A stretch of 64,000 nt of DNA, from positions 83,684 to 147,683 of the forward strand of contig CADAGX010000004.1 in NCBI GenBank assembly GCA_902787575.1, written 5' to 3'. The notes below the pieces were generated by a model. That model saw only the letters and a program-made list of their open reading frames with translations, did not search any database and was not told where the DNA came from. This document shows, piece by piece, positions 49,311-58,210 of this stretch; within the stretch, counting starts at the first letter, position 1; each line of letters begins with the position of its first letter. Made by a program: the position numbers and the translations under genes. The DNA comes from an uncultured Bacteroidales bacterium. Its GTDB lineage: Bacteria > Bacteroidota > Bacteroidia > Bacteroidales > Bacteroidaceae.

Positions 49311-50447
49311 CTATGATGTGCGCAGCGTGCCGGCCGGAAATTGCATGGCCGAGCAGTGGAGACTGCCGTGCTGCAGGATGAGCGTCTGGCTGTCGATACA
49401 AACCACCTCGTGGCGCGGGAAGGCGCGCTGCAGTTGCTCTCGCGCCAGCGCGTCGGTGTCGGGATGTCCGTAAGTGGGCATCAGCACAGCGCCGTTGATG
49501 ACAAGAAAATTGGCATACGTGGCAGGCAGTCGCTGGCCGTCGGCATCGTAGGCCGGCTCGGCCATCGGCAGCGGAAGGAGCGTGTAGGGCTTGTCGTCCG
49601 ACGTGCGGAAGGTGCGCAGTTGGGCTTCCATCTGCTGCAACTCGGCATAGTGTTCGTCGGACGGGTCGGTGCACTGCACGTAGGCAATTGTGTCGGCGGG
49701 ACAGAAGCGGGCCAACGTATCGATGTGGCTGTCTGTGTCGTCGCCGGCCAGATAGCCGTAGTCGAGCCAAAGCACGCGCTCGGCGTGGAAGAAGGCCTTC
49801 AGGCGCAGTTCTATGTCGGCCTGCGAGAGCGGTTGGTTGCGGTGCGGCGCAGTGAGGCAACGCGTGGTGGTGAGCAGCGTGCCGCGCCCGTCGCTCTCGA
49901 TGCTGCCGCCCTCGAGCACAAAGTCGAGGTGGTTTTCGTACGTTCCGCAGAAGATGCCTTGCTGCCAGAGGCACGCGTTGATGCGATTGTCCTTCTCGGC
50001 ACCGAATTTCTGGCCCCAGCCGTTGAACTGAAAGTCCAGCAGGTGCGGTCCGTCGTCGGCCAGCAGTGTGAGGAAGCCGTGGTCGCGTGCCCACGTATCG
50101 TCGGTTTCGGCCTGGTGTAGCGATATGTTGCGCAGTGCGGCCTGTGGCAGTTTTTCCTCCAGCTGACGGCGGAGCAGTTGTGGCTCGGGGGTAACAATAA
50201 TGAGCCGTTCGCGCTCGGCAATCTCCAGCGCCATGCGCATGTAGCAGCGCGTGACATCGCGCAGCACAGGCGCCCAGTCCGTCCCGTCGTGAGGCCACGT
50301 CAGCTGCACGCCACTCTGCGGAAACCATTCGGCCGGCAGGTGTGTGGCGCGGATGGACGTGTGTTCGCTGCCAGCGGGCTCGTCGAAGCGCAACTGAAGC
50401 GTCAGGTCGGCGGGTGTGGAGGCCGGAAGGTGTATCTGCAATGCCAT
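49311..50447 (-). CDS. aguA: agmatine deiminase
   Basis: Converts agmatine to N-carbamoylputrescine and ammonia. 378 residues of the guanidino-modifying fold, with TWARDHGFL, EGGSIESDG and HIDTLARF supplying substrate-binding and catalytic Asp/His, and the nucleophile Cys365 in SLHCSAMQFP. The start at MALQIHLPAS drops a 31-codon extension that would overlap the upstream small gene. Followed by aguB. Confidence 0.93.
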   Translation of the reverse strand: MALQIHLPASTPADLTLQLRFDEPAGSEHTSIRATHLPAEWFPQSGVQLTWPHDGTDWAPVLRDVTRCYMRMALEIAERERLIIVTPEPQLLRRQLEEKLPQAALRNISLHQAETDDTWARDHGFLTLLADDGPHLLDFQFNGWGQKFGAEKDNRINACLWQQGIFCGTYENHLDFVLEGGSIESDGRGTLLTTTRCLTAPHRNQPLSQADIELRLKAFFHAERVLWLDYGYLAGDDTDSHIDTLARFCPADTIAYVQCTDPSDEHYAELQQMEAQLRTFRTSDDKPYTLLPLPMAEPAYDADGQRLPATYANFLVINGAVLMPTYGHPDTDALAREQLQRAFPRHEVVCIDSQTLILQHGSLHCSAMQFPAGTLRTS

Positions 50448-50466
50448 GTGCTCTGGTTTTTGTCTG

Positions 50467-50676
50467 TTATCTCGTTTTCTGCTGCAGGAGTGGGTCGCCC
50501 TGCGGCACGCTGAATGCGATGCCGTCGGCGTCGGGCACAAATTCCACTATCTTGCCGTCCTGCGCCACCACCAGCGTCTGGTGGTTGAACTGGGCACGGT
50601 GCCACAGCCGCTCCTGTGCCACACGTATGCCCTCGTCGATGCGACGCTGCATGTCGCGTATCTCTTTGTCCGTCAT
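50467..50676 (-). CDS. small protein after the zeta-like kinase, possible partner or antitoxin
   Basis: A 69-residue protein, MTDKEIRDMQRRIDEGIRVAQ..., mainly helical at the start and with a beta-rich middle. Its ATG overlaps the kinase TGA (ATGA), which means translational coupling. The size and coupling resemble a toxin partner, but the order (kinase first) differs from epsilon-zeta, and no antitoxin family is recognisable. Confidence 0.7.
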   Translation of the reverse strand: MTDKEIRDMQRRIDEGIRVAQERLWHRAQFNHQTLVVAQDGKIVEFVPDADGIAFSVPQGDPLLQQKTR

Positions 50677-51284
50677 ACGTTGTCGCCCTCCTCCGGCTCG
50701 GTTTGGTATTGTGCGCGCAGAGCTTCGAAGCGGTCAGGCTCCAGCACGGTAATCTTTTTTCCCTTGCTGCCGTAGGCCAGTTTCACGGCGGGGCAGTTGC
50801 TATTGTCGTAGAGCGTCCAGTAATCCACGATGGGCATGTAGAGGCGGAAGAGGTTTTGCAGTCCTGCCTCGTAGCGGCGGTACACCACGTCGGTGGGAAT
50901 ATTGTGGCCACCCATGCTGACGCGTTTCTGCACGCGCAGCAATGCCTGCTCGGGACTAGAGAGCGAGAGGAAGATGAGCGTCACGAAGTAGCCGCGCCGC
51001 TGTGCCTGCTGTATGAGCTTCACGTACGAGCGTGTGGCCAACGTGGTCTCGAAGGCAAAGGTCTCGCCATCCTTCAGGAGGTTGATGATGCGGTCTATCA
51101 TCAGACGGCCGGCCTGCAGCGCCACGCCTTCGGGATTGAAGGGCGAGAGGCCTGCGGCTATCTCGTCGGCGTTCACAAACTCGCGGCAGCCCAGTTGTTC
51201 GGGCAGCACGGTGAACGAGGCCGTCGTCTTGCCGGCTCCGTTGCAGCCGGCAATGATGTAGAGATTCATTTTCTTCTGTTCCAT
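50673..51284 (-). CDS. zeta-toxin-like P-loop kinase
   Basis: A 203-residue P-loop protein. Walker A is GCNGAGKTT (13-21), followed by FVNADEIAAGLSPF (substrate-binding region of zeta and chloramphenicol-phosphotransferase-like kinases) and ETTLATRSY. Zeta toxins phosphorylate UDP-N-acetylglucosamine, but chromosomal relatives may act on other substrates. It sits in an operon between trmD and aguA, which suggests a housekeeping role or a recent insertion. Confidence 0.82.
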   Translation of the reverse strand: MEQKKMNLYIIAGCNGAGKTTASFTVLPEQLGCREFVNADEIAAGLSPFNPEGVALQAGRLMIDRIINLLKDGETFAFETTLATRSYVKLIQQAQRRGYFVTLIFLSLSSPEQALLRVQKRVSMGGHNIPTDVVYRRYEAGLQNLFRLYMPIVDYWTLYDNSNCPAVKLAYGSKGKKITVLEPDRFEALRAQYQTEPEEGDNV

Positions 51285-51309
51285 GGTGTATGATTAGCAC
51301 AAAAGATTA

Positions 51310-52020
51310 TCATTTCTGTTTCTTATTTTGGGCTGCTGCGGGCTCCTCTGCCAGCAGGTCGGGCCTGAGGCGGCGTGTGCGCTCCATGCTCTGCGAGAGT
51401 TCCCACTCCTTGATTTTCGCGTCGTGCCCCGAGAGCAGTATCTCTGGCACGCGCCAGCCCTTGTATTCGGCAGGTCGCGTATAGACGGGTGCCGCCAGCA
51501 GACCGTCCTGGAACGAGTCGGAGAGCGCGCTCTGCTCGTCGCCGATGACGCCTGGTATGATGCGCACGATGGCGTCGGTCATCACAGCGGCGGCCAGCTC
51601 GCCTCCCGTCAGCACATAGTCGCCGATGGAGATTTCCTTCGTGATAAGGTGCTCGCGGATGCGATAGTCGATGCCCTTGTAGTGGCCGCAGAGGATGATG
51701 AGATTCTGGGCCAGGCTCAGCGTGTTGGCCATGGGCTGCGTGAACTGCTCGCCGTCGGGCGACGTGAAGATGACTTCGTCGTACTCGCGCTCGGCCTTCA
51801 GCTCCGAGATGCAGCGGTCTATGGGTTCGCACTGCATCACCATACCGGCAAAACCGCCAAAGGGATAGTCGTCCACGCGCCGCCAGCGGTTGGTGCTGTA
51901 GTCGCGCAGGTTGTGGACGTGAATCTCGGCCAGTCCCTTCTTCTGTGCGCGGCCCACGATGCTCTCGCGCGTAAAATTCTCGAGCAGCTCGGGCAATACG
52001 GTGATAATGTCTATTCGCAT
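51310..52020 (-). CDS. trmD: tRNA (guanine-N1)-methyltransferase
   Basis: Methylates G37 of tRNAs reading CNN codons, with S-adenosylmethionine. 236 residues with the knot motifs [12 protein letters not shown] and [14 protein letters not shown]. The chosen start, [16 protein letters not shown], is typical; the 72-codon upstream extension is an artefact inside pyrD. The first 10 bases overlap the end of pyrD. Confidence 0.95.
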   Translation of the reverse strand: MRIDIITVLPELLENFTRESIVGRAQKKGLAEIHVHNLRDYSTNRWRRVDDYPFGGFAGMVMQCEPIDRCISELKAEREYDEVIFTSPDGEQFTQPMANTLSLAQNLIILCGHYKGIDYRIREHLITKEISIGDYVLTGGELAAAVMTDAIVRIIPGVIGDEQSALSDSFQDGLLAAPVYTRPAEYKGWRVPEILLSGHDAKIKEWELSQSMERTRRLRPDLLAEEPAAAQNKKQK

Positions 52021-52916
52021 ATTCCTATGATGTCTTTTACGCTCGCGTAGCCGTGGCGGGTGAGATACTCGTCGATGCCGCGCACAATCTTCACGGAGAT
52101 GGCCGGGTCGAGGAAGTTGGCCGTCCCCACCTCCACTGCCGTAGCGCCGGCAAGGAGGAACTCCACGGCGTCGGTGGCCGTCGAGATGCCGCCCAGACCT
52201 ATGACAGGGATGGAAACGGCGTGTGCCACCTGCCAAACCATGCGTAGCGCCACAGGTTTTACAGCCGGGCCGCTCAGTCCGCCCGTGCCGATGCTCAGCA
52301 CTCGGCGGCGGCGCTCTGCATCGATGGCCATGCCCATCAGCGTGTTAATCAGACTTACGGCGTCGGCACCCGCAGCCTCCACAGCGCGAGCTATCGAGAC
52401 GATGTCCGTGACGTTGGGACTCAGCTTCACGATGAGCGTCTTGGGGTACGCCTGCCGCACCGCCTCCACTACACTGGCAGCCGCCTCGGGCGACGTGCCA
52501 AAGGCCATGCCGCCGTCACGCACATTGGGGCACGAGATATTCAGTTCTATGGCCCTGATGCGCTCCAGCCCTGCCACGCGGGCAGCGCACTCGGCATAGT
52601 CCTCGGGCGACGAGCCTGATACGTTCACCACGAACTGTGTGTCGTGCGTCAGCCGTGGGTATATGTGCTGGCAGAAGTAGTCCACGCCCTTGTTCTGCAG
52701 GCCCACGCAGTTGAGCATTCCCTGCGCCGTCTCGGCCATGCGCGGATAGGCGTTGCCCTGACGCGGCTGCAAGGTGGTACCCTTGACGATGACACCGCCC
52801 AGCTCCGAGAGGTCCACGAAGTCCTCAAACTCCAGCCCGTAGCCAAACGTACCGCTGGCCGTCAGCACTGGGTTGCGCAACTCCAGCGCACCGATGTTTA
52901 CTCTCAAATCTGCCAT
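52011..52916 (-). CDS. pyrD: dihydroorotate dehydrogenase, catalytic subunit (class 1B)
   Basis: Oxidises dihydroorotate to orotate with FMN in pyrimidine synthesis. 301 residues; [13 protein letters not shown] holds the catalytic Cys region, and [19 protein letters not shown] is the FMN phosphate site. It overlaps pyrK by 13 bases; the two proteins form the NAD-dependent heterotetramer. Confidence 0.95.
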   Translation of the reverse strand: MADLRVNIGALELRNPVLTASGTFGYGLEFEDFVDLSELGGVIVKGTTLQPRQGNAYPRMAETAQGMLNCVGLQNKGVDYFCQHIYPRLTHDTQFVVNVSGSSPEDYAECAARVAGLERIRAIELNISCPNVRDGGMAFGTSPEAAASVVEAVRQAYPKTLIVKLSPNVTDIVSIARAVEAAGADAVSLINTLMGMAIDAERRRRVLSIGTGGLSGPAVKPVALRMVWQVAHAVSIPVIGLGGISTATDAVEFLLAGATAVEVGTANFLDPAISVKIVRGIDEYLTRHGYASVKDIIGICE

Positions 52917-53689
52917 TTCAGTCGTTCTATGTTAAAGACGGGGCCTTCGGTGCAGACGCACACGTGCCCTTCCGTCGTGTCCTCCACGCAGCAGAGGCAG
53001 GCTCCCACGCCGCAGGCCATCATATTCTCCAGACTCACCTCGCACGGCGTGCCCGAGCTCTTGGCATAGCGCGCCACGGCCACCATCATCGGCTTGGGTC
53101 CGCACACTGCGATACGGCTGAACCGCTCCGCCGACAGCAGGCTGTGCTGAGTGACGAAGCCACGCTCGCCGGCCGTGCCGTCCTCGGTGGTAACAAACAC
53201 ACGGCCGTACCGCTCAAACAGCGGCAACTGCAACAGGTCCTCTGCGCTACGCGCGCCCAGCAGGAACGTCACCTCCGCACCGGCTCGCTGCGTCTCCTTG
53301 CCCAACTGCAGCAACGGAGCCACGCCCACGCCACCGCCCACCAGCAGCAGGCGCTCGCCCTCCCGGGCCGGCGTAAAGCCGCGTCCCAGGGGCAGCACAG
53401 CATTCAGCGTGTCGCCAGCCGAGAGCCGAGCCAAGGCACGTGTGCCCTCGCCCACCGTCTGCACCAGAAACCACACCTCCTGCCGCTCCTCGTCCACGAA
53501 GTGTATGCTGATGGGCCTCCGCAGGAACGTACCCGCGCTGCCGTCCACCCTGAGTTGCGCAAACTGGCCCGCCATCATCGGCGGCAGCGCACCCTCGGGA
53601 TTAACGGCACGCAGCAGTACATACCGCTCGTGCAGCCGCTCCACGCCCGTGAGCCTCAAATCCAGAATCTGCTTTCCCTGTGTTCCCAT
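52904..53689 (-). CDS. pyrK: dihydroorotate dehydrogenase electron-transfer subunit
   Basis: A 261-residue FAD/[2Fe-2S] protein that passes electrons from PyrD to NAD. The FAD domain has RRPISIHF, the NAD domain [16 protein letters not shown], and the cluster is bound by [10 protein letters not shown]...CTEGPVF near the C-terminus. The start at 53689 ([11 protein letters not shown]) drops ten upstream codons. First gene of the seven-gene operon. Confidence 0.94.
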   Translation of the reverse strand: MGTQGKQILDLRLTGVERLHERYVLLRAVNPEGALPPMMAGQFAQLRVDGSAGTFLRRPISIHFVDEERQEVWFLVQTVGEGTRALARLSAGDTLNAVLPLGRGFTPAREGERLLLVGGGVGVAPLLQLGKETQRAGAEVTFLLGARSAEDLLQLPLFERYGRVFVTTEDGTAGERGFVTQHSLLSAERFSRIAVCGPKPMMVAVARYAKSSGTPCEVSLENMMACGVGACLCCVEDTTEGHVCVCTEGPVFNIERLKWQI

Positions 53690-53716
53690 TATTATAAATA
53701 ATGTGTATTCTCGCGG

Positions 53717-53724
53717 CAAAGATA
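53717..53724 (-). promoter_or_regulatory. -7 box of the promoter for the pyrK operon
   Basis: Minus-strand TATCTTTG lies 27 bases before the pyrK start. No TTTG lies at the right distance upstream, so the -33 element is weak. Confidence 0.6.
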
Positions 53725-53812
53725 CAACATTTCCCCGATATGCACCCTCTCCCCGCCCGATTATTTACGTTTGCCGGCGTCAAGGCACACCCGTCTTGCC
53801 ACCACACTGTAG

Positions 53813-53971
53813 GGAATTTGCTTGTCAAATTCCGCCATCACGGTATTCCTTTAGGTCTTAGTCACAGAGCACGCACAAGACGAACGCCTGTTTTCGGAAT
53901 TTGACAAGCAAATTCCGTGTCAGGAACGTTCTGTCATGTCTTCGTGGTTTCGGAATTTGACAGCAAATTCC
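53813..53971. repeat. three copies of a GGAATTTG...CAAATTCC palindrome
   Basis: Perfect inverted repeats of 8 bp or more with 4-5-base loops: 53813-53833, 53895-53917 (9-bp arms) and 53952-53971. Two loops read ACAAG or ACAG and the first CTTGT, its complement, so copy 1 is inverted relative to copy 2. The outer arms of copies 1 and 3 also match each other across 14 bases, giving a possible larger fold. Intergenic. Confidence 0.85.
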
Positions 53972-54081
53972 CTACGGCGTGATGTGCACAAAGCCTTTTC
54001 TCGTTTTTTCTGCCGCAGGATTTGGCGCTAAAAAAATCGTGGCGGTGAAGCGAGCTAACGGGATGACGAAGCGAGAGCAAC

Positions 54082-54141
54082 GTCTCAGCATAAAAAAGAA
54101 ACGAGTTTCTTTTGTTCTGCGCTCGACTTTTCGTAACATTG
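54082..54141 (+). repeat. promoter-type repeat unit A (weakened)
   Basis: It has the same layout as unit B: inverted repeat AAAGAAAC/GTTTCTTT, TTTG (54111-54114), 19 bases, and TAACATTG (54134-54141), in which one conserved T of the -7 box is A. Confidence 0.8.
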
Positions 54142-54167
54142 GCTGCTACACCCCGAAGTTACTCCGT

Positions 54168-54226
54168 CTCGGCATAAAAAAAGAAACGAGTTTCTTTTGT
54201 TCTGCGCTCGACTTTTCGTAACTTTG
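54168..54226 (+). repeat. promoter-type repeat unit B, promoter of the SLC13 gene
   Basis: TTTG (54196-54199), exactly 19 bases, then TAACTTTG (54219-54226), 33 bases before the ATG. It starts with CTCGGCATAAAAAA and contains AAAGAAAC/GTTTCTTT, like the unit at 48181-48240 in the other orientation. Units A and B are 85 bases apart. Confidence 0.85.
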
Positions 54227-54258
54227 CAGCGTTTTAGGTATAAAATGCTGAGTAAGTC

Positions 54259-55893
54259 ATGACGTTTGGAATAGTATATGTGGCCATTATATTGGTTTTG
54301 ATGCTGGTGGCGCTGATGCGCGAGGCGCTACGGCCGGGCCTGGTATTGTTTACGGCCGTGGTGTTGCTGCTGTGCGCGGGCATCATCAATCCGGAGGAGG
54401 CGCTGAAGGGCTTCTCGAACAAGGGAATGATAACCGTGGCGCTGCTGTATCTGGTAAGCGAGGGCGTGAGGAAGAGCGGCCTGCTGGAGCGCATCGTCTT
54501 CCGCATGCTGCCGACGAAGAACGTGACGGTGACGAAGGCGGGACTGCGCTTCTACCCCATCGTGTCGTTCATCTCGGCTTTCTTCAACAATACGCCGGTG
54601 GTGGTCATCTTTGCGCCAATGATAAAGAACTGGGCGCGGAAGATGAAGCTGCCACCCACGAAATTTCTCATCCCGCTGAGCTATGCGACGGTGATTGGTG
54701 GTATCTGTACGCTGATTGGTACGACTACGAACCTGGTGCTGCACGGCATGCTGCTGCAGGAGCACAAGGACGAGATGACGGCCTTCGAGGAGTCGGCCGG
54801 ACAGGTGAAGGGCATCCTGCTGCAGAACGGCGTGGACGGGATGCACATGTTCGAGCTGACGAAGGTGGGCATCTTCATCGCGCTGGCCGGACTGGTGTAT
54901 CTGATTTTCTTCTCGCGCTACCTGCTGCCCGACGAGCGTCAGGCCGAGGAGGAGGCGGAGGACACGAACATCGCTCCGGGCATGACGCGCTTCGAGGTGA
55001 TGCTGAGCACGCGTTTCCCGGGTTTGGGCAAGACGCTCCACGAGTTTGACTTCTATCGCCACTATGGTGCGCACGTGCGGGCCATCCGCCGCGGCGGAAA
55101 CCTGCTGGAGGGCGACTACATGAATGCGCCGCTGGGCCACGAGGACACGCTGATTATCGATGCCGACGAGTCGTTTATGAAGACGTGGGGCGACAGCCGT
55201 GTCTTCTGGATGGTGAACCGCGTGGGCGACTACGAGCCGCCGATGGGCACGAAGAAGCGCTGGGCAGCGCTGGCGCTGCTGGTGATGATGATTATCGGTG
55301 CCACGGTGGGCGAACTGCCGATCGTTACGGAGCACTTCCGCTTCCTGAAACTGGATATGTTCTTCTTTGCCTGCGTGACGACGGTTATCATGGCTTGGAC
55401 GCGGATGTTTAACCCGCGCAAATATACGAAGTTCTTCTCGTGGGACGTGCTCATCACCATTGCGTGTGCCTTTGCCATCAGTGCGGCGATGACAAAGTCG
55501 GGCTTTGCAGACTTCGTGGCCGGATACATCATTTCGCTCACCGATGCGGTGGGCGGCAGCGCGTACGGTGTGTACATCATTCTGGCGGCGCTGTTCCTCA
55601 TCACCAACATCTTCACCGAACTGATAACTAACAACGCTGCGGCGGCACTGGCCTTCCCGCTGGCGCTGGCCGTGAGCGAGAAGCTGGGCGTGAACCCGAT
55701 GCCCTTTGTGGTGTGCGTGTGCTTCGCCGCCAGCTCGTCGTTCTCCACGCCCATCGGCTACCAGACGAACCTCATCGTGCAGGGCGTGGGCGGATATAAG
55801 TTCAAGGACTTCGCACGCGTGGGCATACCGATGAACATCATCGTCTTCCTCGTCAGCGTGCTGCTCATACCGCTCTTCTATAATCTTGTATAG
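54259..55893 (+). CDS. SLC13-family permease, probable sulfate transporter
   Basis: A 544-residue inner-membrane protein. N-terminal membrane segments hold FFNNTPVVVIFAP and GTTTNLVLHG (the Na+ and anion site loop), and a repeat of this in the second half is FTELITNNAAAALAFP with SSSFSTPIGYQTN. Between the halves lies a soluble TrkA-C-like part (about 255-315). SLC13 members with this insert often carry sulfate; the PAPS-forming genes downstream support that, although dicarboxylates are possible. Confidence 0.85.
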   Translation: MTFGIVYVAIILVLMLVALMREALRPGLVLFTAVVLLLCAGIINPEEALKGFSNKGMITVALLYLVSEGVRKSGLLERIVFRMLPTKNVTVTKAGLRFYPIVSFISAFFNNTPVVVIFAPMIKNWARKMKLPPTKFLIPLSYATVIGGICTLIGTTTNLVLHGMLLQEHKDEMTAFEESAGQVKGILLQNGVDGMHMFELTKVGIFIALAGLVYLIFFSRYLLPDERQAEEEAEDTNIAPGMTRFEVMLSTRFPGLGKTLHEFDFYRHYGAHVRAIRRGGNLLEGDYMNAPLGHEDTLIIDADESFMKTWGDSRVFWMVNRVGDYEPPMGTKKRWAALALLVMMIIGATVGELPIVTEHFRFLKLDMFFFACVTTVIMAWTRMFNPRKYTKFFSWDVLITIACAFAISAAMTKSGFADFVAGYIISLTDAVGGSAYGVYIILAALFLITNIFTELITNNAAAALAFPLALAVSEKLGVNPMPFVVCVCFAASSSFSTPIGYQTNLIVQGVGGYKFKDFARVGIPMNIIVFLVSVLLIPLFYNLV

Positions 55894-55927
55894 TATGAAA
55901 TACGACATAATAAAACTTAATAACACT

Positions 55928-57217
55928 ATGAAGAAAGCAAATCTGACGCTGCTTGCAACGGCAGCGATGTGTGGAATGTTCTGTGCCTGCCAGCCGAAAG
56001 ACAATACGCTGAGCCGGGCCGAGAAGGAAGCGGGATGGGAACTGCTGTTCAACGGCGAGGACCTCTCGGAGTGGCGAAACTTCAACGACACGGTGCTCTC
56101 CAACGGCTGGGCGGCAGTGGACGGCTGCATCCAGGCCAGCGGCGAGGGAGCCGACGAGTCGGGCTACATCGTGACGCGCCGCAAGTTCAAGGACTTTGAA
56201 CTCTCGTGGGACTGGAAACTCACCCACGGAGGCAACAGCGGCATGCTCTACCACGTGGTGGAGAACCCGGCCTTTGCGGTTCCCTACGTGACGGGCCCGG
56301 AATATCAGCTCATAGACAACGAGGGCTGGGAGGAAGTGAACGCTCCCACCAAACTGGAGGAATGGCAGAAGCTGGGTGTGGACTACGCCATGCACCTGCC
56401 CGACGCAGAGAAGATGCACGTGAATCCGGTGGGCGAATGGAACAACTCGCGCATCGTCTTCGACAACGGCCACGTGGAGCACTGGCTCAACGGCGAGAAA
56501 ATACTGGAATTCGAGGCTTGGACAGACGACTGGTTCGAGAAGAAGGGCAGCGGCAAGTGGGCACACGCACCCGAATACGGCCTGGCCGACGAGGGCGTCA
56601 TCTGCCTGCAAGACCATGGCGACCCGGCCTCGTTCAAGAACGTGAAGATTCGCCAGCTGCCTCACAAGGGCGGACAGAAGGAGAGCCTCTTCAACGGCAA
56701 GGACCTGACGGGCTGGGAGCCCTTCGGCGACGGCAAGTGGAGCGTGGACGCAGAAGGCAACCTCGTGACCGAGAACGGCGACAACAAGCAGTATGGCTAT
56801 CTCTGCACGCGTAAGTACTACAAGGATTTCGACCTCACGCTCGAGTTCAAGCAGGAGTCGAACGGCAACAGCGGCCTCTTCTTCCACTCGTTCATCGAGG
56901 GCTTCAACACCGTACACGGCTGGCAGTGCGAGGTGGCTCCGAAGGGCAGCGACACAGGCGGCATCTACGAGTCCTACGGCCGCGGCTGGCTGCAGCAGAT
57001 TGCCGACGAGAAGGAGGAAATCCTGAAGGAGGGCGAATGGAACACGCTGCGCCTGCGCGTGGAAGGAAACCACATTCAGACGTGGCTCAACGGCGAGCCG
57101 ATGGCCGACCTCGAGGACGAACTGATCGGCCGCACGCCGGGACGCCTGATGCTGCAGATACACGACGGCAACGACATAAAAGTGCTCTGGCGCAACTTCG
57201 AACTGACGCAACTCTGA
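55928..57217 (+). CDS. lipoprotein with two DUF1080 domains (3-keto-disaccharide hydrolase family)
   Basis: A 429-residue exported protein. The signal ends MFCACQ, a probable lipobox. Two laminin-G/concanavalin-like DUF1080 domains follow (about 30-215 and 225-428), marked by LFNGEDLSEW and LFNGKDLTGW. Family members have recently been assigned to hydrolysis of 3-keto-glycosides. It begins 35 bases after the SLC13 stop. Its link with sulfate activation is not clear. Confidence 0.85.
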   Translation: MKKANLTLLATAAMCGMFCACQPKDNTLSRAEKEAGWELLFNGEDLSEWRNFNDTVLSNGWAAVDGCIQASGEGADESGYIVTRRKFKDFELSWDWKLTHGGNSGMLYHVVENPAFAVPYVTGPEYQLIDNEGWEEVNAPTKLEEWQKLGVDYAMHLPDAEKMHVNPVGEWNNSRIVFDNGHVEHWLNGEKILEFEAWTDDWFEKKGSGKWAHAPEYGLADEGVICLQDHGDPASFKNVKIRQLPHKGGQKESLFNGKDLTGWEPFGDGKWSVDAEGNLVTENGDNKQYGYLCTRKYYKDFDLTLEFKQESNGNSGLFFHSFIEGFNTVHGWQCEVAPKGSDTGGIYESYGRGWLQQIADEKEEILKEGEWNTLRLRVEGNHIQTWLNGEPMADLEDELIGRTPGRLMLQIHDGNDIKVLWRNFELTQL

Positions 57218-57261
57218 TGCTGCGCGCAATGTAATTTTTTATGGTATAAGGAAAGAAAAAG

Positions 57262-58179
57262 ATGATTCGAATGAGAAAGATATTGATTCTGCTGGCTGTG
57301 CTCCTCATGGCAGGGGCAACGGCCGAGGCGCGCCGCAAGGCCAGCCACGTAGTAATAATAGGTATGGACGGCTGGGGCTCCTACAGTATGCCGAAGGCCG
57401 ACATGCCACAAGTGAAGCAACTGATGGCCGACGGCAGCTTCACGCTGAAGAAACGCTCGGTGCTGCCCTCGTCGAGCGCCGTCAACTGGGCATCGATGTT
57501 CATGGGCGCAGGTCCCGAGGTGCACGGCTACACGACGTGGAACTCCAAGGTGCCCGAAGCGCCGTCGTGGACGGTGTGCGAGCACGGCATCTTCCCCACC
57601 GTCTTCCACCTGCTGCGCGAAGCTGAGCCGCAGGCCGAGATGGGCGTCATGTACGAGTGGTCGGGCATCAAGTATGTGGTGGACACGCTGGCCCTCAACT
57701 ACTACGCCGAGGCCGTGGGCTACGAAGAGAAGCCCACGCTGCTGGCCGAGATGTCCGAGCGGTATATCGAGGAGAAGAAGCCGCGCCTCGTGGCCATCTG
57801 CTTCAACAACCCCGACCACGTGGGACATGCAGCGGGCCACGACACGCCCGAGCTCTACGACAAACTCCACGAACTGGATGGCTACGTGAAGCGCATCGTG
57901 GAGGCCACCAAGCGGGCCGGCATCTACGACGAGACGGTCTTCGTGCTCACCTCAGACCACGGCGGCAAGGACAAGGGACACGGCGGCAAGACGCTGCTCG
58001 AAATGGAGTCGCCCTTCATCATCTGCGGCAAGGGCACACGCCGCGGCCACGAAATCATGGAGCCCATGATGCAGTACGACGTGGCAGCCACGGTGGCCTA
58101 CGTGCTGGGCCTCGAGCAGCCGCAGGTGTGGACCGGACGGCCCATGCTGAGCGCTTTCGGCAAGAAAGGCAAGAAATAA
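57262..58179 (+). CDS. exported alkaline-phosphatase-superfamily hydrolase, first copy
   Basis: A 305-residue protein with a signal peptide and the type I phosphodiesterase/nucleotide pyrophosphatase fold. Metal residues appear as VIIGMDGWG (Asp), NPDHVGHAAGHD (Asp, His, His) and TSDHGGKDKGHGG (Asp-His and His). The nucleophile is expected in LPSSSAVNWASMFMG. The family cleaves nucleotides, phosphodiesters or sulfate esters; the substrate is unknown. A tandem copy follows after 31 bases. Confidence 0.87.
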   Translation: MIRMRKILILLAVLLMAGATAEARRKASHVVIIGMDGWGSYSMPKADMPQVKQLMADGSFTLKKRSVLPSSSAVNWASMFMGAGPEVHGYTTWNSKVPEAPSWTVCEHGIFPTVFHLLREAEPQAEMGVMYEWSGIKYVVDTLALNYYAEAVGYEEKPTLLAEMSERYIEEKKPRLVAICFNNPDHVGHAAGHDTPELYDKLHELDGYVKRIVEATKRAGIYDETVFVLTSDHGGKDKGHGGKTLLEMESPFIICGKGTRRGHEIMEPMMQYDVAATVAYVLGLEQPQVWTGRPMLSAFGKKGKK

Positions 58180-58210
58180 GAAAGAGCAAACACTTTAAAA
58201 CGATACTGAC

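Larger units (their letters stand above)
53725..54258. other. 0.53 kb intergenic region rich in repeats
   Basis: No gene is visible. It holds three near-identical palindromes (53813-53971) and two tandem promoter units (54082-54226). A plus-strand TACGTTTG at 53766-53773 fits a -7 box, but no gene follows it. Confidence 0.75.

Noticed and set aside
53766-53773. promoter box TACGTTTG in the 53.7-54.2 kb gap
   Set aside because: No gene or RNA begins behind it and there is no -33 element, so a chance match is likely.
53813-53971. CRISPR array or phage attachment site
   Set aside because: The repeats are palindromes with uneven spacing (82 and 57 bases), with no cas genes, integrase or tRNA next to them.
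54328-54506. start codon choices for the SLC13 gene further downstream
   Set aside because: The ATG at 54259 keeps the first membrane helix and fits the perfect promoter 33 bases upstream.
54328-56130. 600-codon minus-strand frame across the SLC13 and DUF1080 genes
   Set aside because: It spans two real genes and the gap between them and has a low-complexity Arg/His composition.
55865-57229. 454-codon minus-strand frame opposite the DUF1080 gene
   Set aside because: No motif or start context. The plus strand encodes a lipoprotein with two known domains.
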